The notes beneath the pieces are model-generated. The model saw only the letters and a list, made by a program, of their open reading frames with translations. It did not search any database and was not told the origin of the DNA. From IMG/VR virus record IMGVR_UViG_3300036834_000075, positions 1 to 38,282 of that record: a DNA stretch of 38,282 bases; one strand, written 5' to 3'. Source of the stretch: a virus. The stretch's first letter is position 1, and every line of letters begins with the position of its first letter. Position numbers and translations under genes: made by a program. Positions 1 to 6,571 of the stretch are shown in pieces.

Positions 1-297
1 GACGCGGGCGGTGTCGTACATCGTGCCGACGCGGGCGGTGTCGTACATCCTGTCGACGCGGGCGGTGCCGGACATCCCGCCGACGCGGGCGGTGCCGGAC
101 ATCCCGCCGACGCGGGCGGTGCCGGACATCCCGCCGACGCGGGCGGTGCCGGACATCGTGCCGACGCTGGCGGTGCCGGACATCCTGTCGACGCTGGCGG
201 TGTCGTACATCGTGCCGACGCGGGCGGTGCCGGACATCGTGCCGACGCGGGCGGTGTCGTACATCGTGCCGACGCGGGCGGTGCCGGACAGAGTATC
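1..297. repeat. 27-bp in-frame tandem repeat array, left part
   Basis: Eleven head-to-tail 27-bp units, the last diverging at its 3' end (271-297). On the plus strand each starts gacgcgggcggtg or gacgctggcggtg. The variable positions are the middle (tcgtac versus ccggac, giving MYDT or MSGT on the minus strand) and the last six bases (cctgtc, cgtgcc, cccgcc, giving DR, GT, GG). Units at 55-135 are three identical copies, which suggests recent slippage or unequal exchange. The units are contiguous with no spacers. Confidence 0.95.
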
Positions 298-453
298 TAT
301 TGTGGACTGCCCAGCGACGTTGACGACCTTGCCGTTGGTGGAATCGATGTTCAGCCACACCCCGGCCGGCGAATCGATGACGACGATGGTGACCGTGTCG
401 TCGGCGAGTGCCGCGTCGAGTTCTGCTTGGCCGGTGACGGTGCGCTCGTTCAC
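1..453 (-). CDS. N-terminal part of a 9-residue-repeat protein, cut by the contig edge
   Basis: Starts at GTG 453, overlapping the TGA of the gene before it (450-452). Residues 1-52 form a small non-repeat head (begins MNERTVTGQAELDAALADD). After that come about ten 9-residue repeats of the form [Y/S]-[D/G]-T-A-R-V-[D/G]-[R/T/G]-M, which run off the left edge without a stop. The same repeat in the same frame enters at the right edge (37423-38254), so the two pieces are inferred to be one gene. Short V/A-rich repeats of this kind are commonly predicted to form beta-solenoids. No function is assigned; a surface or tail role is possible but unsupported. The start and frame are secure, the true length is unknown. 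Confidence 0.8.
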   Translation of the reverse strand, partial: MNERTVTGQAELDAALADDTVTIVVIDSPAGVWLNIDSTNGKVVNVAGQSTIDTLSGTARVGTMYDTARVGTMSGTARVGTMYDTASVDRMSGTASVGTMSGTARVGGMSGTARVGGMSGTARVGGMSGTARVDRMYDTARVGTMYDTARV

Positions 454-731
454 GAGCGTTCTCCTTGCGTGTCAGGGATTTCAGGGATGTCTGCGATGGC
501 TTCGGCGGCCTGTTCGGCAAGGGCCGCTCGGCGGATGTTGGGCACCGTCTCGGCGAGCGCGCTCCAGTCCTCGCGGGACCAGTCGGGCAGCCTTGGCGGC
601 AGGTCCGCCGGCTGGCTCGTTAGCGTCGGGGGATCCCATGGAGCGGGTGCGCGTGCGGCCAGGACGGCGACCACGACCACACCGAGCAGCAGGCCCATCG
701 CCGCGCCGCCGACGATCCAGAAGGCGGTCAT
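450..731 (-). CDS. Small single-pass membrane protein
   Basis: 93 residues. ATG at 731 overlaps the stop of the preceding gene in an ATGA arrangement (728-731). A hydrophobic segment at about residues 3-26 (FWIVGGAAMGLLLGVVVVAV) is a clear transmembrane helix. It is followed by a Pro-rich soluble tail and a predicted helical acidic C-terminus. The stop overlaps the GTG of the repeat protein by 4 bases, so the two are probably translationally coupled. No family recognised; phage early-region membrane protein of unknown role. Confidence 0.75.
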   Translation of the reverse strand: MTAFWIVGGAAMGLLLGVVVVAVLAARAPAPWDPPTLTSQPADLPPRLPDWSREDWSALAETVPNIRRAALAEQAAEAIADIPEIPDTQGERS

Positions 732-1036
732 GGGGTCACCGTCCTCGGCGCGGGGCGGAACTGTTCGACGGCGCCCCGAATCCAGTCGGGCTGCGCACCC
801 AAATCCTTGAGGTGTCGCCGAATGACGCTTCGCGACTGGTCGGCGCCCGGGTATCCAGCGAGGTGCACGGAGACGCTCTTGGTTTCGCCGGTGTCGGTAT
901 CGAGCCGGTAGTTGATCAGCAGCCCGATAGGCGTCAGCGGCCTCTTGCCGGCCGGTGTGTAGTGCACGTCGGCATTGGCGACGTGCAGGTACACCTCGCG
1001 GCTGTCGAAGATCCACGGATCGGTCAGTTCGGCCAC
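728..1036 (-). CDS. Hypothetical soluble early protein
   Basis: 102 residues beginning MAELTDPWIFDSREVYLHV at GTG 1036, which overlaps the end of the upstream membrane protein gene by 13 bases. A longer open frame exists upstream, but it would lie inside the previous gene. The central part (GLLINYRLDTDTGETKSVSVHLAGYPG) looks like beta strands. The C-terminal part (RSVIRRHLKDLGAQPDWIRGAVEQF) looks helical. Tightly packed within the leftward early operon. No family recognised. Confidence 0.65.
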   Translation of the reverse strand: MAELTDPWIFDSREVYLHVANADVHYTPAGKRPLTPIGLLINYRLDTDTGETKSVSVHLAGYPGADQSRSVIRRHLKDLGAQPDWIRGAVEQFRPAPRTVTP

Positions 1037-1539
1037 GATGCCGCCTTCGGTGCCGGCTCGCGGGTGGCCAGCAGGTACACGGCCAGGCCGACCAGTACGA
1101 CGCCGGCCACGCCGATGCCGACGGCCAACGCGGGCTGGATCTGCCAGAAGATGGCGGCGGTCAGCAGCACGACGAGCGAGCCGATTACCACCAGCAGCAG
1201 GACCGCGAAGAACGCGGTCAGGCAGTCCAGGAAGTCGCCGAGCCGGCACGCCAGCTGGTGCGCCTGGTCGGTGCGCCACCACCTGACCGGCGCGGCCAGC
1301 TCGACCGGCAGCTCGGCGGCCGGTCCGGTCGGGAGTTGGCCGGTGACCGGCGGCCACTCGTACGCCCGGTGGCGTCCGTGAGGCACCGTGTCCTCGGCGG
1401 ACACGTAGTGGCGTCGGCCGTCTCGGTCGTGGGTGCTGTACCAGGCCGAGTCGCAGCCCTGCTCGGCGACGGCGTCAATGACGAGATCGGCGTTCGGGTC
1501 GTCGAGGGTGTGGACGTGGTCGCCGATGTGCGCGGTCAC
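1024..1539 (-). CDS. Two-helix membrane protein with soluble N-terminal domain
   Basis: 171 residues. ATG 1539 overlaps the stop of the LuxR-type HTH gene (1536-1539). Residues 1-90 are soluble and acidic, with a Trp-rich segment. Two hydrophobic helices follow, roughly residues 108-133 (LTAFFAVLLLVVIGSLVVLL and on) and 138-160 (PALAVGIGVAGVVLVGLAVYLL). A short cytoplasmic-looking tail ends the protein. Early-operon position and topology would fit a phage membrane protein such as an exclusion factor, but nothing in the sequence proves a role. Confidence 0.75.
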   Translation of the reverse strand: MTAHIGDHVHTLDDPNADLVIDAVAEQGCDSAWYSTHDRDGRRHYVSAEDTVPHGRHRAYEWPPVTGQLPTGPAAELPVELAAPVRWWRTDQAHQLACRLGDFLDCLTAFFAVLLLVVIGSLVVLLTAAIFWQIQPALAVGIGVAGVVLVGLAVYLLATREPAPKAASWPN

Positions 1540-1754
1540 GGGATGATTCCCTGTTGCAGAGCCAGGAACACGGCGTTCTCTCGGCTGTTCGCGTCCAGCA
1601 CCTCGAAAATGTGGGTGAGCGTCTTGGTGATGGTGGTGCGGTCCAGGTGCAGGATCTTGCCGATCTGGCGGCTGGTGCAGCCGTCCGCGACGAGGACCAG
1701 CACGGTGATCTCGCGGTCGGACAGCTCCTCAGCGGGCGCGGTGGGGGCGGTCAT
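1536..1754 (-). CDS. Stand-alone LuxR/GerE-type HTH DNA-binding protein
   Basis: 72 residues. ATG 1754 overlaps the stop of the upstream gene (1751-1754). Almost the whole protein is a LuxR C-terminal HTH: LSDREITVLVLVADGCTSRQ, then IGKILHLDRTTITKTLTHIF, then a dimer-type helix with LDANSRENAVFLAL. There is no receiver or ligand-binding domain. Such single-domain GerE proteins are transcription factors. In this early operon it could control later phage genes or a host promoter; the target is unknown. Domain call firm, role inferred. Confidence 0.85.
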   Translation of the reverse strand: MTAPTAPAEELSDREITVLVLVADGCTSRQIGKILHLDRTTITKTLTHIFEVLDANSRENAVFLALQQGIIP

Positions 1755-2209
1755 CTCAGCGCCGCCGATCCGGCCGTGACGGGCACCCGCTGGTCGTCGA
1801 CGGGCGCCTCGGCGGTGTCGACGTCCACCAGGGACAGCAGCAGCGCCACCGGCAGCATCGCGCCGACCGTGGTGACCGCGTTGACCTCGACCAGGTCGCG
1901 TTCGTTGCCGTCCAGGAGCGCGACTACGCCAGTGGTGGTGCCGTCGTCCATGCCGCCGGTCGCCAGCAGGTGCAGGTCACTGGCCGAGGCCGCGCGGACG
2001 GTGACGACGGGGTTGGTGAGGGTCGGCAGCCAGCGGACTAGCGCGCCGAGGTGTCCGGTGTCGTCGTCGGTGGGGTAGATCTGCACGATCGGCTCGCGCC
2101 TGCTGGGGTAGATGCTGGTCACGGTCTCGCCGAGGCCGTGTCTGCGCAGGTGCCGGTTGAGGGAGGTGAGGTAGCGGGTGAGGGTTCCGGTATCCTGGGT
2201 GTCGATCAT
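1751..2209 (-). CDS. Hypothetical early protein
   Basis: 152 residues beginning MIDTQDTGTLTRYLTSLNRH. ATG 2209 has GGAG upstream (gtggagcctcac before the start in mRNA sense). An in-frame extension to 2323 is rejected because it lacks such a site and is Arg-rich shadow sequence. The protein alternates helices and strands (IVQIYPTDDDTGHLGALVRW; VVALLDGNERDLVEVNAVTT) and has no membrane span longer than about 15 residues. It is the first of a stretch of overlapping genes that continues to the left edge. No family recognised. Confidence 0.7.
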   Translation of the reverse strand: MIDTQDTGTLTRYLTSLNRHLRRHGLGETVTSIYPSRREPIVQIYPTDDDTGHLGALVRWLPTLTNPVVTVRAASASDLHLLATGGMDDGTTTGVVALLDGNERDLVEVNAVTTVGAMLPVALLLSLVDVDTAEAPVDDQRVPVTAGSAALR

Positions 2210-2271
2210 GTGAGGCTCCAGTCTCGATCGGGTGTGCGGTCCGGCGTGTGCGCGCCGGGCCGCGCTGCGTT

Positions 2272-2364
2272 TCAGTGGCCCGCGTGTGCGCTGTGCTCGC
2301 TGGCCGGGTACCAGCACCGGCAAGTCGGGCAGTACATGTCAGGCGCGATGTCGTCGTTGCTCAC
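2272..2364 (-). CDS. 30-residue putative zinc-binding mini-protein
   Basis: GTG 2364 overlaps the TGA of the gene upstream (2361-2363). The protein contains YCPTCRCWYPASEHSAHAGH at its end: a C-x2-C pair followed by H-x2-H-x2-H, which looks like a tiny zinc knuckle. Actinophages carry many small proteins of this kind. Evidence is the stop/start overlap and the metal-ligand spacing; length is short, so moderate confidence. Confidence 0.55.
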   Translation of the reverse strand: MSNDDIAPDMYCPTCRCWYPASEHSAHAGH

Positions 2365-2519
2365 TTGGTGCTGCCGTCGGGGTTGGTGGGCTGGCCGTGG
2401 AGGTGCCGGTCGGCCGCTGCTTGGGTGGCATCCGATCTCGCCTCCTCGTGGGGCTTGGTGTAGGTCTTGCTCGGGTCAGCCGGCGGTTTGGTGCTGCCGG
2501 TAGGTTTCGGGTCAGCCAT
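2361..2519 (-). CDS. Small hydrophilic, probably disordered protein
   Basis: 52 residues, begins MADPKPTGSTKPPADPSKTY. ATG 2519 is preceded by an AGGAG about 13 bases away. Very rich in Pro, Thr, Lys and Ser, without hydrophobic core, so likely unstructured. Sits between the 70-residue gene and the 30-residue zinc protein in the leftward early operon. No known family. Confidence 0.5.
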   Translation of the reverse strand: MADPKPTGSTKPPADPSKTYTKPHEEARSDATQAAADRHLHGQPTNPDGSTK

Positions 2520-2585
2520 GGGAGGTCTCGCTCCTGTTGGTCAGCGGCCCGACGTTCCCGGCAAGGAGCGGCGGGCCGCGCTCGG

Positions 2586-2798
2586 TTACTTCTGGGGTCT
2601 GGACGCCACGTACGGCGTGTTCGTGGCCGGTGCCTGCCGGTGCTTCGGGATGAACAGGTCACGGCCGAGTCCGAGCGAGTTCGTGAGCCGCGTGTGGCGG
2701 CGTTCGCGGCGGCTGGTGCCGGTGTGCTGGACCAGGTAGCGCACGGTCGGCCGGGGGGCTTTGAGCACGGATTCGGGCGTGTTGTTGTGGTGGGCCAT
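2586..2798 (-). CDS. Small basic early protein
   Basis: 70 residues, begins MAHHNNTPESVLKAPRPTVR. ATG 2798 has a good GAGGAG 7-8 bases upstream. Basic throughout (TSRRERRHTRLTNSLGLGR), which would suit nucleic-acid binding, but no motif is recognised. Encoded between the 31-residue coiled-coil gene and the 52-residue gene. Confidence 0.6.
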   Translation of the reverse strand: MAHHNNTPESVLKAPRPTVRYLVQHTGTSRRERRHTRLTNSLGLGRDLFIPKHRQAPATNTPYVASRPQK

Positions 2799-2814
2799 CG
2801 GGATCTCCTCGGAT

Positions 2815-2910
2815 TTACTTCTGCTGGGCCTCGCGGTCGCGCTGTTCGTCGGCGCGCTTGTTGAGTTCCTCGAGGTTCTTCTGGGCCTCGTCGGCCTCCC
2901 GGCCGCTCAC
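2815..2910 (-). CDS. 31-residue charged helical mini-protein
   Basis: GTG 2910 overlaps the TGA of the HTH gene upstream (2907-2909). The sequence SGREADEAQKNLEELNKRAD continues as an uninterrupted run of Glu, Lys, Arg, Asp, Gln and Leu, typical of a single amphipathic or coiled-coil helix. Support is the overlap and the coding-like base pattern. Confidence 0.5.
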   Translation of the reverse strand: MSGREADEAQKNLEELNKRADEQRDREAQQK

Positions 2911-3173
2911 GACGCGGTCCGCAGTCGCCGGCCGGGCGCCTCGCCTTTGATCCAGGCGTCGACGTCGTCGACGTGGATGCGCCACCTGCCGCGCGGCCGG
3001 TGACCGCGTAGGCCCTGCTTGTGGCGGCTGGATTCGTAGAGGCGCAGGGCGTCGTAGACGTACTGGTAGTGGTGCCGGGACCGGGCGGCGGCTTCGCGGA
3101 CGGTCATCCACGGGTCGACGGGCGCCGGCTGCCGGACGGGCTGCTCGTCGACGGTCTCGGTCTCGGCGGTCAT
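2907..3173 (-). CDS. Excisionase-family helix-turn-helix protein
   Basis: 88 residues. ATG 3173 overlaps the TGA of the Cro-like gene (3170-3172). Residues about 23-76 form a winged HTH of the excisionase/HTH_17 type: MTVREAAARSRHHYQYVYDA as the HTH, then a wing with GRWRIHVDDVDAWIKG. Members bind DNA as recombination directionality factors or as phage regulators. Placed as second gene of the lytic-direction operon, it is a good candidate for the excisionase, in competition with the gene at 6805-6999. Confidence 0.75.
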   Translation of the reverse strand: MTAETETVDEQPVRQPAPVDPWMTVREAAARSRHHYQYVYDALRLYESSRHKQGLRGHRPRGRWRIHVDDVDAWIKGEAPGRRLRTAS

Positions 3174-3415
3174 CGGGCCACTGCCGTGGTGACGTCCGTC
3201 GGCTCCAGGAGCGCTGTGATCTCGACGCCGAGCACCTCGGCCAATTTGCGAAGTACTGGCGCGGTCGGCGTGCGCTGGCCGCTTTCGTACTTGCCGAGGT
3301 TTGACCTGTCGACGCCGGCCTGATCGGCCAGATCCTGGATCAGCAGACCTTTGAGTTCTCGCGTCTCGGTCAGGAGCCTGGCGCTGAAGGGGAGTGATAG
3401 ACGTTGCCTCGCCAT
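3170..3415 (-). CDS. Cro-like XRE-family DNA-binding protein
   Basis: 81 residues from ATG 3415 (MARQRLSLPFSARLLTETRE). A longer frame to 3547 would overrun the divergent promoter region and is rejected. The body is a single XRE/lambda-type HTH: LKGLLIQDLADQAGVDRSNL, then GKYESGQRTPTAPVLRKLAE, then a C-terminal helix. First gene of the leftward (lytic) operon and divergent from the larger HTH protein at 3567, as Cro is to CI. Which of the two represses is inferred from operon membership: this one leads the replication and late genes, the other leads the integrase. Confidence 0.8.
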   Translation of the reverse strand: MARQRLSLPFSARLLTETRELKGLLIQDLADQAGVDRSNLGKYESGQRTPTAPVLRKLAEVLGVEITALLEPTDVTTAVAR

Positions 3416-3431
3416 GGCGCAACCGTACGCG

Positions 3432-3460
3432 CTATGACACGTCTTGACCAGTATTGACAA
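3432..3460 (-). promoter_or_regulatory. Candidate leftward early promoter
   Basis: Minus-strand TTGTCA (complement of 3455-3460), 17 bases, then TCATAG (complement of 3432-3437). The -35 box is 5/6 to consensus, the -10 box weak. It would drive the Cro-like gene at 3415. The -35 box overlaps a candidate operator half site. Confidence 0.4.
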
Positions 3461-3526
3461 GCCGATAAAGGTCACAAGCCGGTCGATGCTTGCCAATGGG
3501 GACTTTTGTTGCCTAATATTGACCCA
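3452..3526. promoter_or_regulatory. Candidate operator half sites of the lysogeny switch
   Basis: A CTTG-N-CAAT motif occurs as CTTGCCAATG on plus (3489-3498) and CTTGTCAATA on minus (complement of 3452-3461). A partial copy GGGTCAATAT lies on minus (complement of 3517-3526). TGACACG also repeats at 3435-3441 and 3526-3532. The copies overlap the -35 or -10 boxes of both predicted divergent promoters, as expected for binding sites of the two HTH proteins. Seen by eye; no footprint. Confidence 0.4.
3490..3519 (+). promoter_or_regulatory. Promoter for the repressor/integrase arm
   Basis: TTGCCA (3490-3495), an 18-base spacer, then TAATAT (3514-3519). This is the best sigma-70-like promoter in the window and lies in an unusually A/T-rich patch. 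Transcription would start near 3526, about 40 bases before the GTG at 3567. Confidence 0.65.
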
Positions 3527-3566
3527 TGACACGCCGTGACTCGTCACTCACGAGGAGCTGCCCGAC

Positions 3567-3980
3567 GTGACCCAGCCGCCACCGCTCGATGAAGCCCTTG
3601 ACGACCGGCGCATCGAGTTGGATCTGCAATGGACCGACGTGGCCACGGCGGCCGGCATTAGCCTGAGCACGCTTGGCCGAGTGCGTAAGGGCGTCGGCAG
3701 CAAGAAAGTGCGTCGTGCCGTTGAACGTGCTCTACGTCTTGAGGCTGGCAGTATCGAGCGAGGCATTGTGACGCCCCTGCCTGGCATCGAGCCGACATCA
3801 GCAGATCGCGCCTGGGACGCCCTTCGCCAGAAGTACGAGGCCTGGCGGGTCGAGTACGGTCCGGATCCCGCGTGGGCGATGCTCCGGCGCGAGATCCCGG
3901 AGATGACCAAGCTGCTGGACCAGCAGAGCCTGCGCCACCTCGAACGGCAACAGGATCACCGAATGGGTGACGTCGGGTGA
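3567..3980 (+). CDS. Repressor-like helix-turn-helix protein
   Basis: 137 residues from GTG 3567, with GAGGAG at 3552-3557. Residues about 10-60 are HTH-like: RRIELDLQWTDVATAAGISL, STLGRVRKGVGSKKVRRAVE, with an XRE-type turn (TAAGISLSTLGR). The C-terminal half (DRAWDALRQKYEAWRVEYGP to the end) is helical and could dimerise. No RecA-type autocleavage protease (Ala-Gly/Ser-Lys) is visible, so induction must work differently from lambda CI if this is the immunity repressor. Placed as first gene of the plus-strand lysogeny operon and divergent from a Cro-like gene. Confidence 0.7.
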   Translation: MTQPPPLDEALDDRRIELDLQWTDVATAAGISLSTLGRVRKGVGSKKVRRAVERALRLEAGSIERGIVTPLPGIEPTSADRAWDALRQKYEAWRVEYGPDPAWAMLRREIPEMTKLLDQQSLRHLERQQDHRMGDVG

Positions 3981-4068
3981 GCTCAGGGTTAGAACATCCG
4001 GGTCACTACTAGTCAGTAATCTCGGCAAACGGAGTAGACACCTACGGAAACAGGCGCTCGGGAGTCAT

Positions 4069-4082
4069 CCCCCCCCCCCCCC
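4069..4082. repeat. Run of 14 C
   Basis: A pure C14 homopolymer in the gap between the repressor and the small membrane protein, followed by GCTGTTTTT. Its length is unreliable with most sequencing chemistries. It lies upstream of the chosen GTG (4111), so it does not affect that gene; a frame reading through it from 3967 depends on its exact length. Confidence 0.9.
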
Positions 4083-4110
4083 GCTGTTTTTCGACAGGGA
4101 CGGTGATGAT

Positions 4111-4422
4111 GTGCTCACACTCCGTAAGACCGTACTGATCCTCGCCATCGTGACGACCCTGCTCGTGCCGGTCCTGATCGTCTGGGCGGCGAACGTCCCC
4201 AGCATCGCGCCGGCGGTAATGCCCGACGGTGCCCTCATCGTCGCCGGCGTCACCATCGCCGGCGCAGCCTGGGTGGTATTCGCGCTGCTGTGCGTCGGCA
4301 ACAACCTGTGCCGAAGACTCGACGTCATCAAAGCCGACCAGTCATTCGAGGGCGTCAAACGCGAGCTGACCACAACCGGCCCGATGCCACGTCCGCGACT
4401 ACTGCGCAGGACCGCCGACTGA
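4111..4422 (+). CDS. Small two-helix membrane protein of the lysogeny arm
   Basis: 103 residues from GTG 4111 (MLTLRKTVLILAIVTTLLVP), with AGGGA at 4096-4100. An upstream in-frame start at 3967 would translate the C14 run and an implausible poly-Pro, so it is rejected. Two hydrophobic helices (about residues 7-27 and 40-66) are followed by a basic cytoplasmic-looking tail ending PRPRLLRRTAD. Lying between repressor and integrase, it would be expressed in the lysogen, which would fit a superinfection-exclusion role. No homology recognised. Confidence 0.65.
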   Translation: MLTLRKTVLILAIVTTLLVPVLIVWAANVPSIAPAVMPDGALIVAGVTIAGAAWVVFALLCVGNNLCRRLDVIKADQSFEGVKRELTTTGPMPRPRLLRRTAD

Positions 4423-4432
4423 TCTGTCACCC

Positions 4433-4472
4433 GCTGGCGGGTAGGCCCTAGACCCCGGTCCTACCCGCCAGC
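4433..4472. terminator. 13-bp perfect inverted repeat before the integrase
   Basis: GCTGGCGGGTAGG (4433-4445), a 14-base loop, CCTACCCGCCAGC (4460-4472). It starts 11 bases after the membrane gene stop and ends 31 bases before the integrase ATG. No T tract follows, so it may be a factor-dependent or attenuating terminator, or a protein-binding site controlling int. Confidence 0.55.
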
Positions 4473-4502
4473 CGGCCACAGATCAACAGGAGGAGGTACC
4501 GC

Positions 4503-5753
4503 ATGGCCAGCAAAGAAAGACTGCCCTCCGGCCGCTATCGTGGCATTTACTACGACGCCAACGGCGACAAACAACGAGTACCCGGCACATTCCGGCTCGC
4601 ATCCGAAGCCCTCAACGCGGCCAAGGACGCCGAGGCGATCGCCCGACGCCAGGCCAGTCTCGCCGCCGGCACGCTCCCCGCCACCATCACCTGGAATGAA
4701 TGGTGGGACATCATCCGCGTGAACCGCGAATTCGAGTCCGACACCCCGGACCAAGAAAGGCGTCTCGTCAAGAACCACCTCACGCCACAATGGGGAGACA
4801 CGCCACTCAACAAGATCGACCGCGACGCCGTCCAAAACTGGGTCAACAGCCTCTGCGCACGACGCACCAAGGCCGGAACCCTCTACAGCGCCGCCTATAT
4901 CCGCCGCATCTACAGCCTGTTCTCCGTGACCATCCGCGCCGCCATCAAACACCGGCCACCGGTCCTGCTGGTCTCACCGCTTGTCGAGATCGAGCTGCCG
5001 GTCGTGCGGCGCAAGAAGAAGGCCTTCGTCGCCATGGAGAACGCTCCGAAGCTCAAGAAACACCTCCGCGACGACTACGCCGACGTCGTGGCGTTCGCAC
5101 TGGAAACCGGGCTACGTCCGGGTGAGCTGGCCGGCTTGCACGACGACCAGATCGACGAAGCCGGTCGGCTGCTGTGGGTCACCACCGTCTACATCCTGCG
5201 CGCCCGACGCATGCGCGGGCACCCCAAGGACGAAGACGCCCGCACCGTTCCGCTATCCGCCGCCGCGCTCACCATCTACCGGCGCCGGACCGCAGGCCGC
5301 GACATGCGACGCCCCTGCGGAGTCCAGCACTACCACGGCCAGTGCACCAACGATGTCGTGTTCCGCACGGGGGCCGGCTCGGTCCTGGACGCGAACAAGC
5401 TGCTTGAGGTGATGAAACGGGCCTGCGCGAAGGCCGGCATCCCGGCCGCCTCCGGGTACGCCCTGCGCCGCGGCTTCGCCACCCGGCTCGCCCGCGGTGG
5501 GATCGACTTGTTCGAGCTGATGGACATCATGGGATGGGAAGACCCGGAGCTGGCCCGCGAGTACGTCCAGCAGAGTCCTGGCGCACGCGACCGGCTGATG
5601 GCCGCGCTCGGCGACCCGTCGGCGACCGGCCTGCGTGTCGTCCAGGCAGCGGACGTGGGACTTGATCATGGGCATGGGATTGACCGTGGGATGCCTGCCG
5701 ACGAAACGCCACGTAAGCAGGCTCACTCCAAACGGCCCAGGAAGACCTCTTGA
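4503..5753 (+). CDS. int: Tyrosine-family phage integrase
   Basis: 416 residues; ATG 4503 with perfect AGGAGG at 4491-4496. The N-terminal part has an AP2-like arm-binding stretch (SGRYRGIYYDANGDKQRVPG), then a SAM-like core-binding domain (about 62-150), then the catalytic domain. Catalytic residues seen: Arg205 in ETGLRPGELAGL, Lys242 in GHPKDEDART, Arg322 in GYALRRGFAT, and nucleophile Tyr354 in LAREYVQQSP. The usual box II His-x-x-Arg reads Tyr319-A-L-Arg, and the later His is Trp345, a substitution known in active members. A Cys272-x3-His-x-His-x2-Cys281 cluster between the Lys and box II could bind metal. The enzyme would recombine attP with the host attB. Confidence 0.93.
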   Translation: MASKERLPSGRYRGIYYDANGDKQRVPGTFRLASEALNAAKDAEAIARRQASLAAGTLPATITWNEWWDIIRVNREFESDTPDQERRLVKNHLTPQWGDTPLNKIDRDAVQNWVNSLCARRTKAGTLYSAAYIRRIYSLFSVTIRAAIKHRPPVLLVSPLVEIELPVVRRKKKAFVAMENAPKLKKHLRDDYADVVAFALETGLRPGELAGLHDDQIDEAGRLLWVTTVYILRARRMRGHPKDEDARTVPLSAAALTIYRRRTAGRDMRRPCGVQHYHGQCTNDVVFRTGAGSVLDANKLLEVMKRACAKAGIPAASGYALRRGFATRLARGGIDLFELMDIMGWEDPELAREYVQQSPGARDRLMAALGDPSATGLRVVQAADVGLDHGHGIDRGMPADETPRKQAHSKRPRKTS

Positions 5754-5885
5754 CGTGCCAGTACACTGCGAATGACTGATCGAGACTCACGCCGACTCAC
5801 CGTCACATAACCGCAGATCGGGTGACCTCGTGGACCTCCCTGTGGTCCACAGGAAACCGGATCTGCCAGGAAGGACTGGTAGATC
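5754..5885. other. Non-coding gap after int with a small hairpin
   Basis: 132 bases without a convincing gene. Contains GTGGACC (5830-5836), a 7-base loop, GGTCCAC (5844-5850), a weak terminator-like hairpin. This is the usual place for attP, but no tRNA 3' end is recognisable here. The stretch ends in the AGGAAGG ribosome site of the next gene. Confidence 0.5.
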
Positions 5886-6296
5886 ATGGGACAAATCTGG
5901 GACAACTTCCCCGCCGTGGCACGCATCACCCACCACACCGACCGGTTCATCCGCACCCTCATGCTGTTCATCACCGGCATCTGGGCGAGCAGCCTGCTGC
6001 TGCTGTGGCTCATCCAGGACACGCCCGTCCTGGCTCACCTCAGCACCGGCGTGCACCACCAGTTCGTCGCCGGCGTCACCGTCCAAGCCCTCACCGCGTA
6101 CGCGGTGGTCATCCCGGCCGTGCTGATCCTGCTCATCGCCGGCGGCCTACACCGGCGGGGCGCCCAGCCGCGTCGGACGCGGCCCAGTTCGCCCACCGTC
6201 CGCCGCATTAACCAGCGGGCCGCGATCGTCCTACCGGTGGCCGCGGTGCTACTGGCCACCGTGCTCGGCCTGATCGCGGCCTGGACCGCGCGGTGA
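5886..6296 (+). CDS. Three-helix membrane protein of the lysogeny arm
   Basis: 136 residues; ATG 5886 with GGAAGG at 5869-5874, about 11 bases upstream. Begins MGQIWDNFPAVARITHHTDR. Hydrophobic spans at about residues 24-42, 58-84 and 112-133 (RAAIVLPVAAVLLATVLGLI), separated by a His-containing loop and a basic Pro-rich loop. The stop overlaps the next GTG. It may act with the following gene as a membrane pair. No family recognised. Confidence 0.7.
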   Translation: MGQIWDNFPAVARITHHTDRFIRTLMLFITGIWASSLLLLWLIQDTPVLAHLSTGVHHQFVAGVTVQALTAYAVVIPAVLILLIAGGLHRRGAQPRRTRPSSPTVRRINQRAAIVLPVAAVLLATVLGLIAAWTAR

Positions 6297-6511
6297 TCGC
6301 CCAGCGGCGCGCGTCCGGTCGATCTCGGATGACGGTCGTGCTCTCGTTCGCCGGCCTGGTGCTCACGTTCCTGGTCGCCGTGCTGCCGGTACAGCCGGTC
6401 GTGCTGGTCTACGTGATGGCCGCTCTGCTCGTCGCGGCCGCCGCATTGGGCGTCTACGAGTTGGGTCGCCGTGTGTGCGTGTGGACAAAACGTGGACGTT
6501 CTGGTGGTTGA
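6293..6511 (+). CDS. Small two-helix membrane protein
   Basis: 72 residues; GTG 6293 overlaps the TGA of the preceding membrane protein gene, so the two are likely made together. A basic N-terminus (MIAQRRASGRSRM) is followed by helices at about 13-33 and 36-56, then a basic end (RRVCVWTKRGRSGG). Positive-inside charges put both ends in the cytoplasm. Confidence 0.65.
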   Translation: MIAQRRASGRSRMTVVLSFAGLVLTFLVAVLPVQPVVLVYVMAALLVAAAALGVYELGRRVCVWTKRGRSGG

Positions 6512-6571
6512 CGTAACAGCCGACCGCGGTCAGCCGACCGACGGGCAACAACCGGACTTCGAGAGGACATC

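Noticed and set aside
1-297. CRISPR array or phage direct terminal repeats
   Set aside because: Units are contiguous without spacers and keep a reading frame continuous with unique protein domains; the terminal identity comes from the repeat, not from a packaging terminus.
11-1381. 456-residue plus-strand open frame carrying a repeat (SYIVPTRAV...)
   Set aside because: It is the reverse shadow of the minus-strand repeat protein and four overlapping minus-strand genes with good starts; its later part is Arg/Ser-rich shadow sequence.
3967-4110. Upstream extension of the membrane protein through a poly-Pro stretch
   Set aside because: Depends on the exact C14 length, overlaps the repressor end, and a GTG with a ribosome site exists at 4111.
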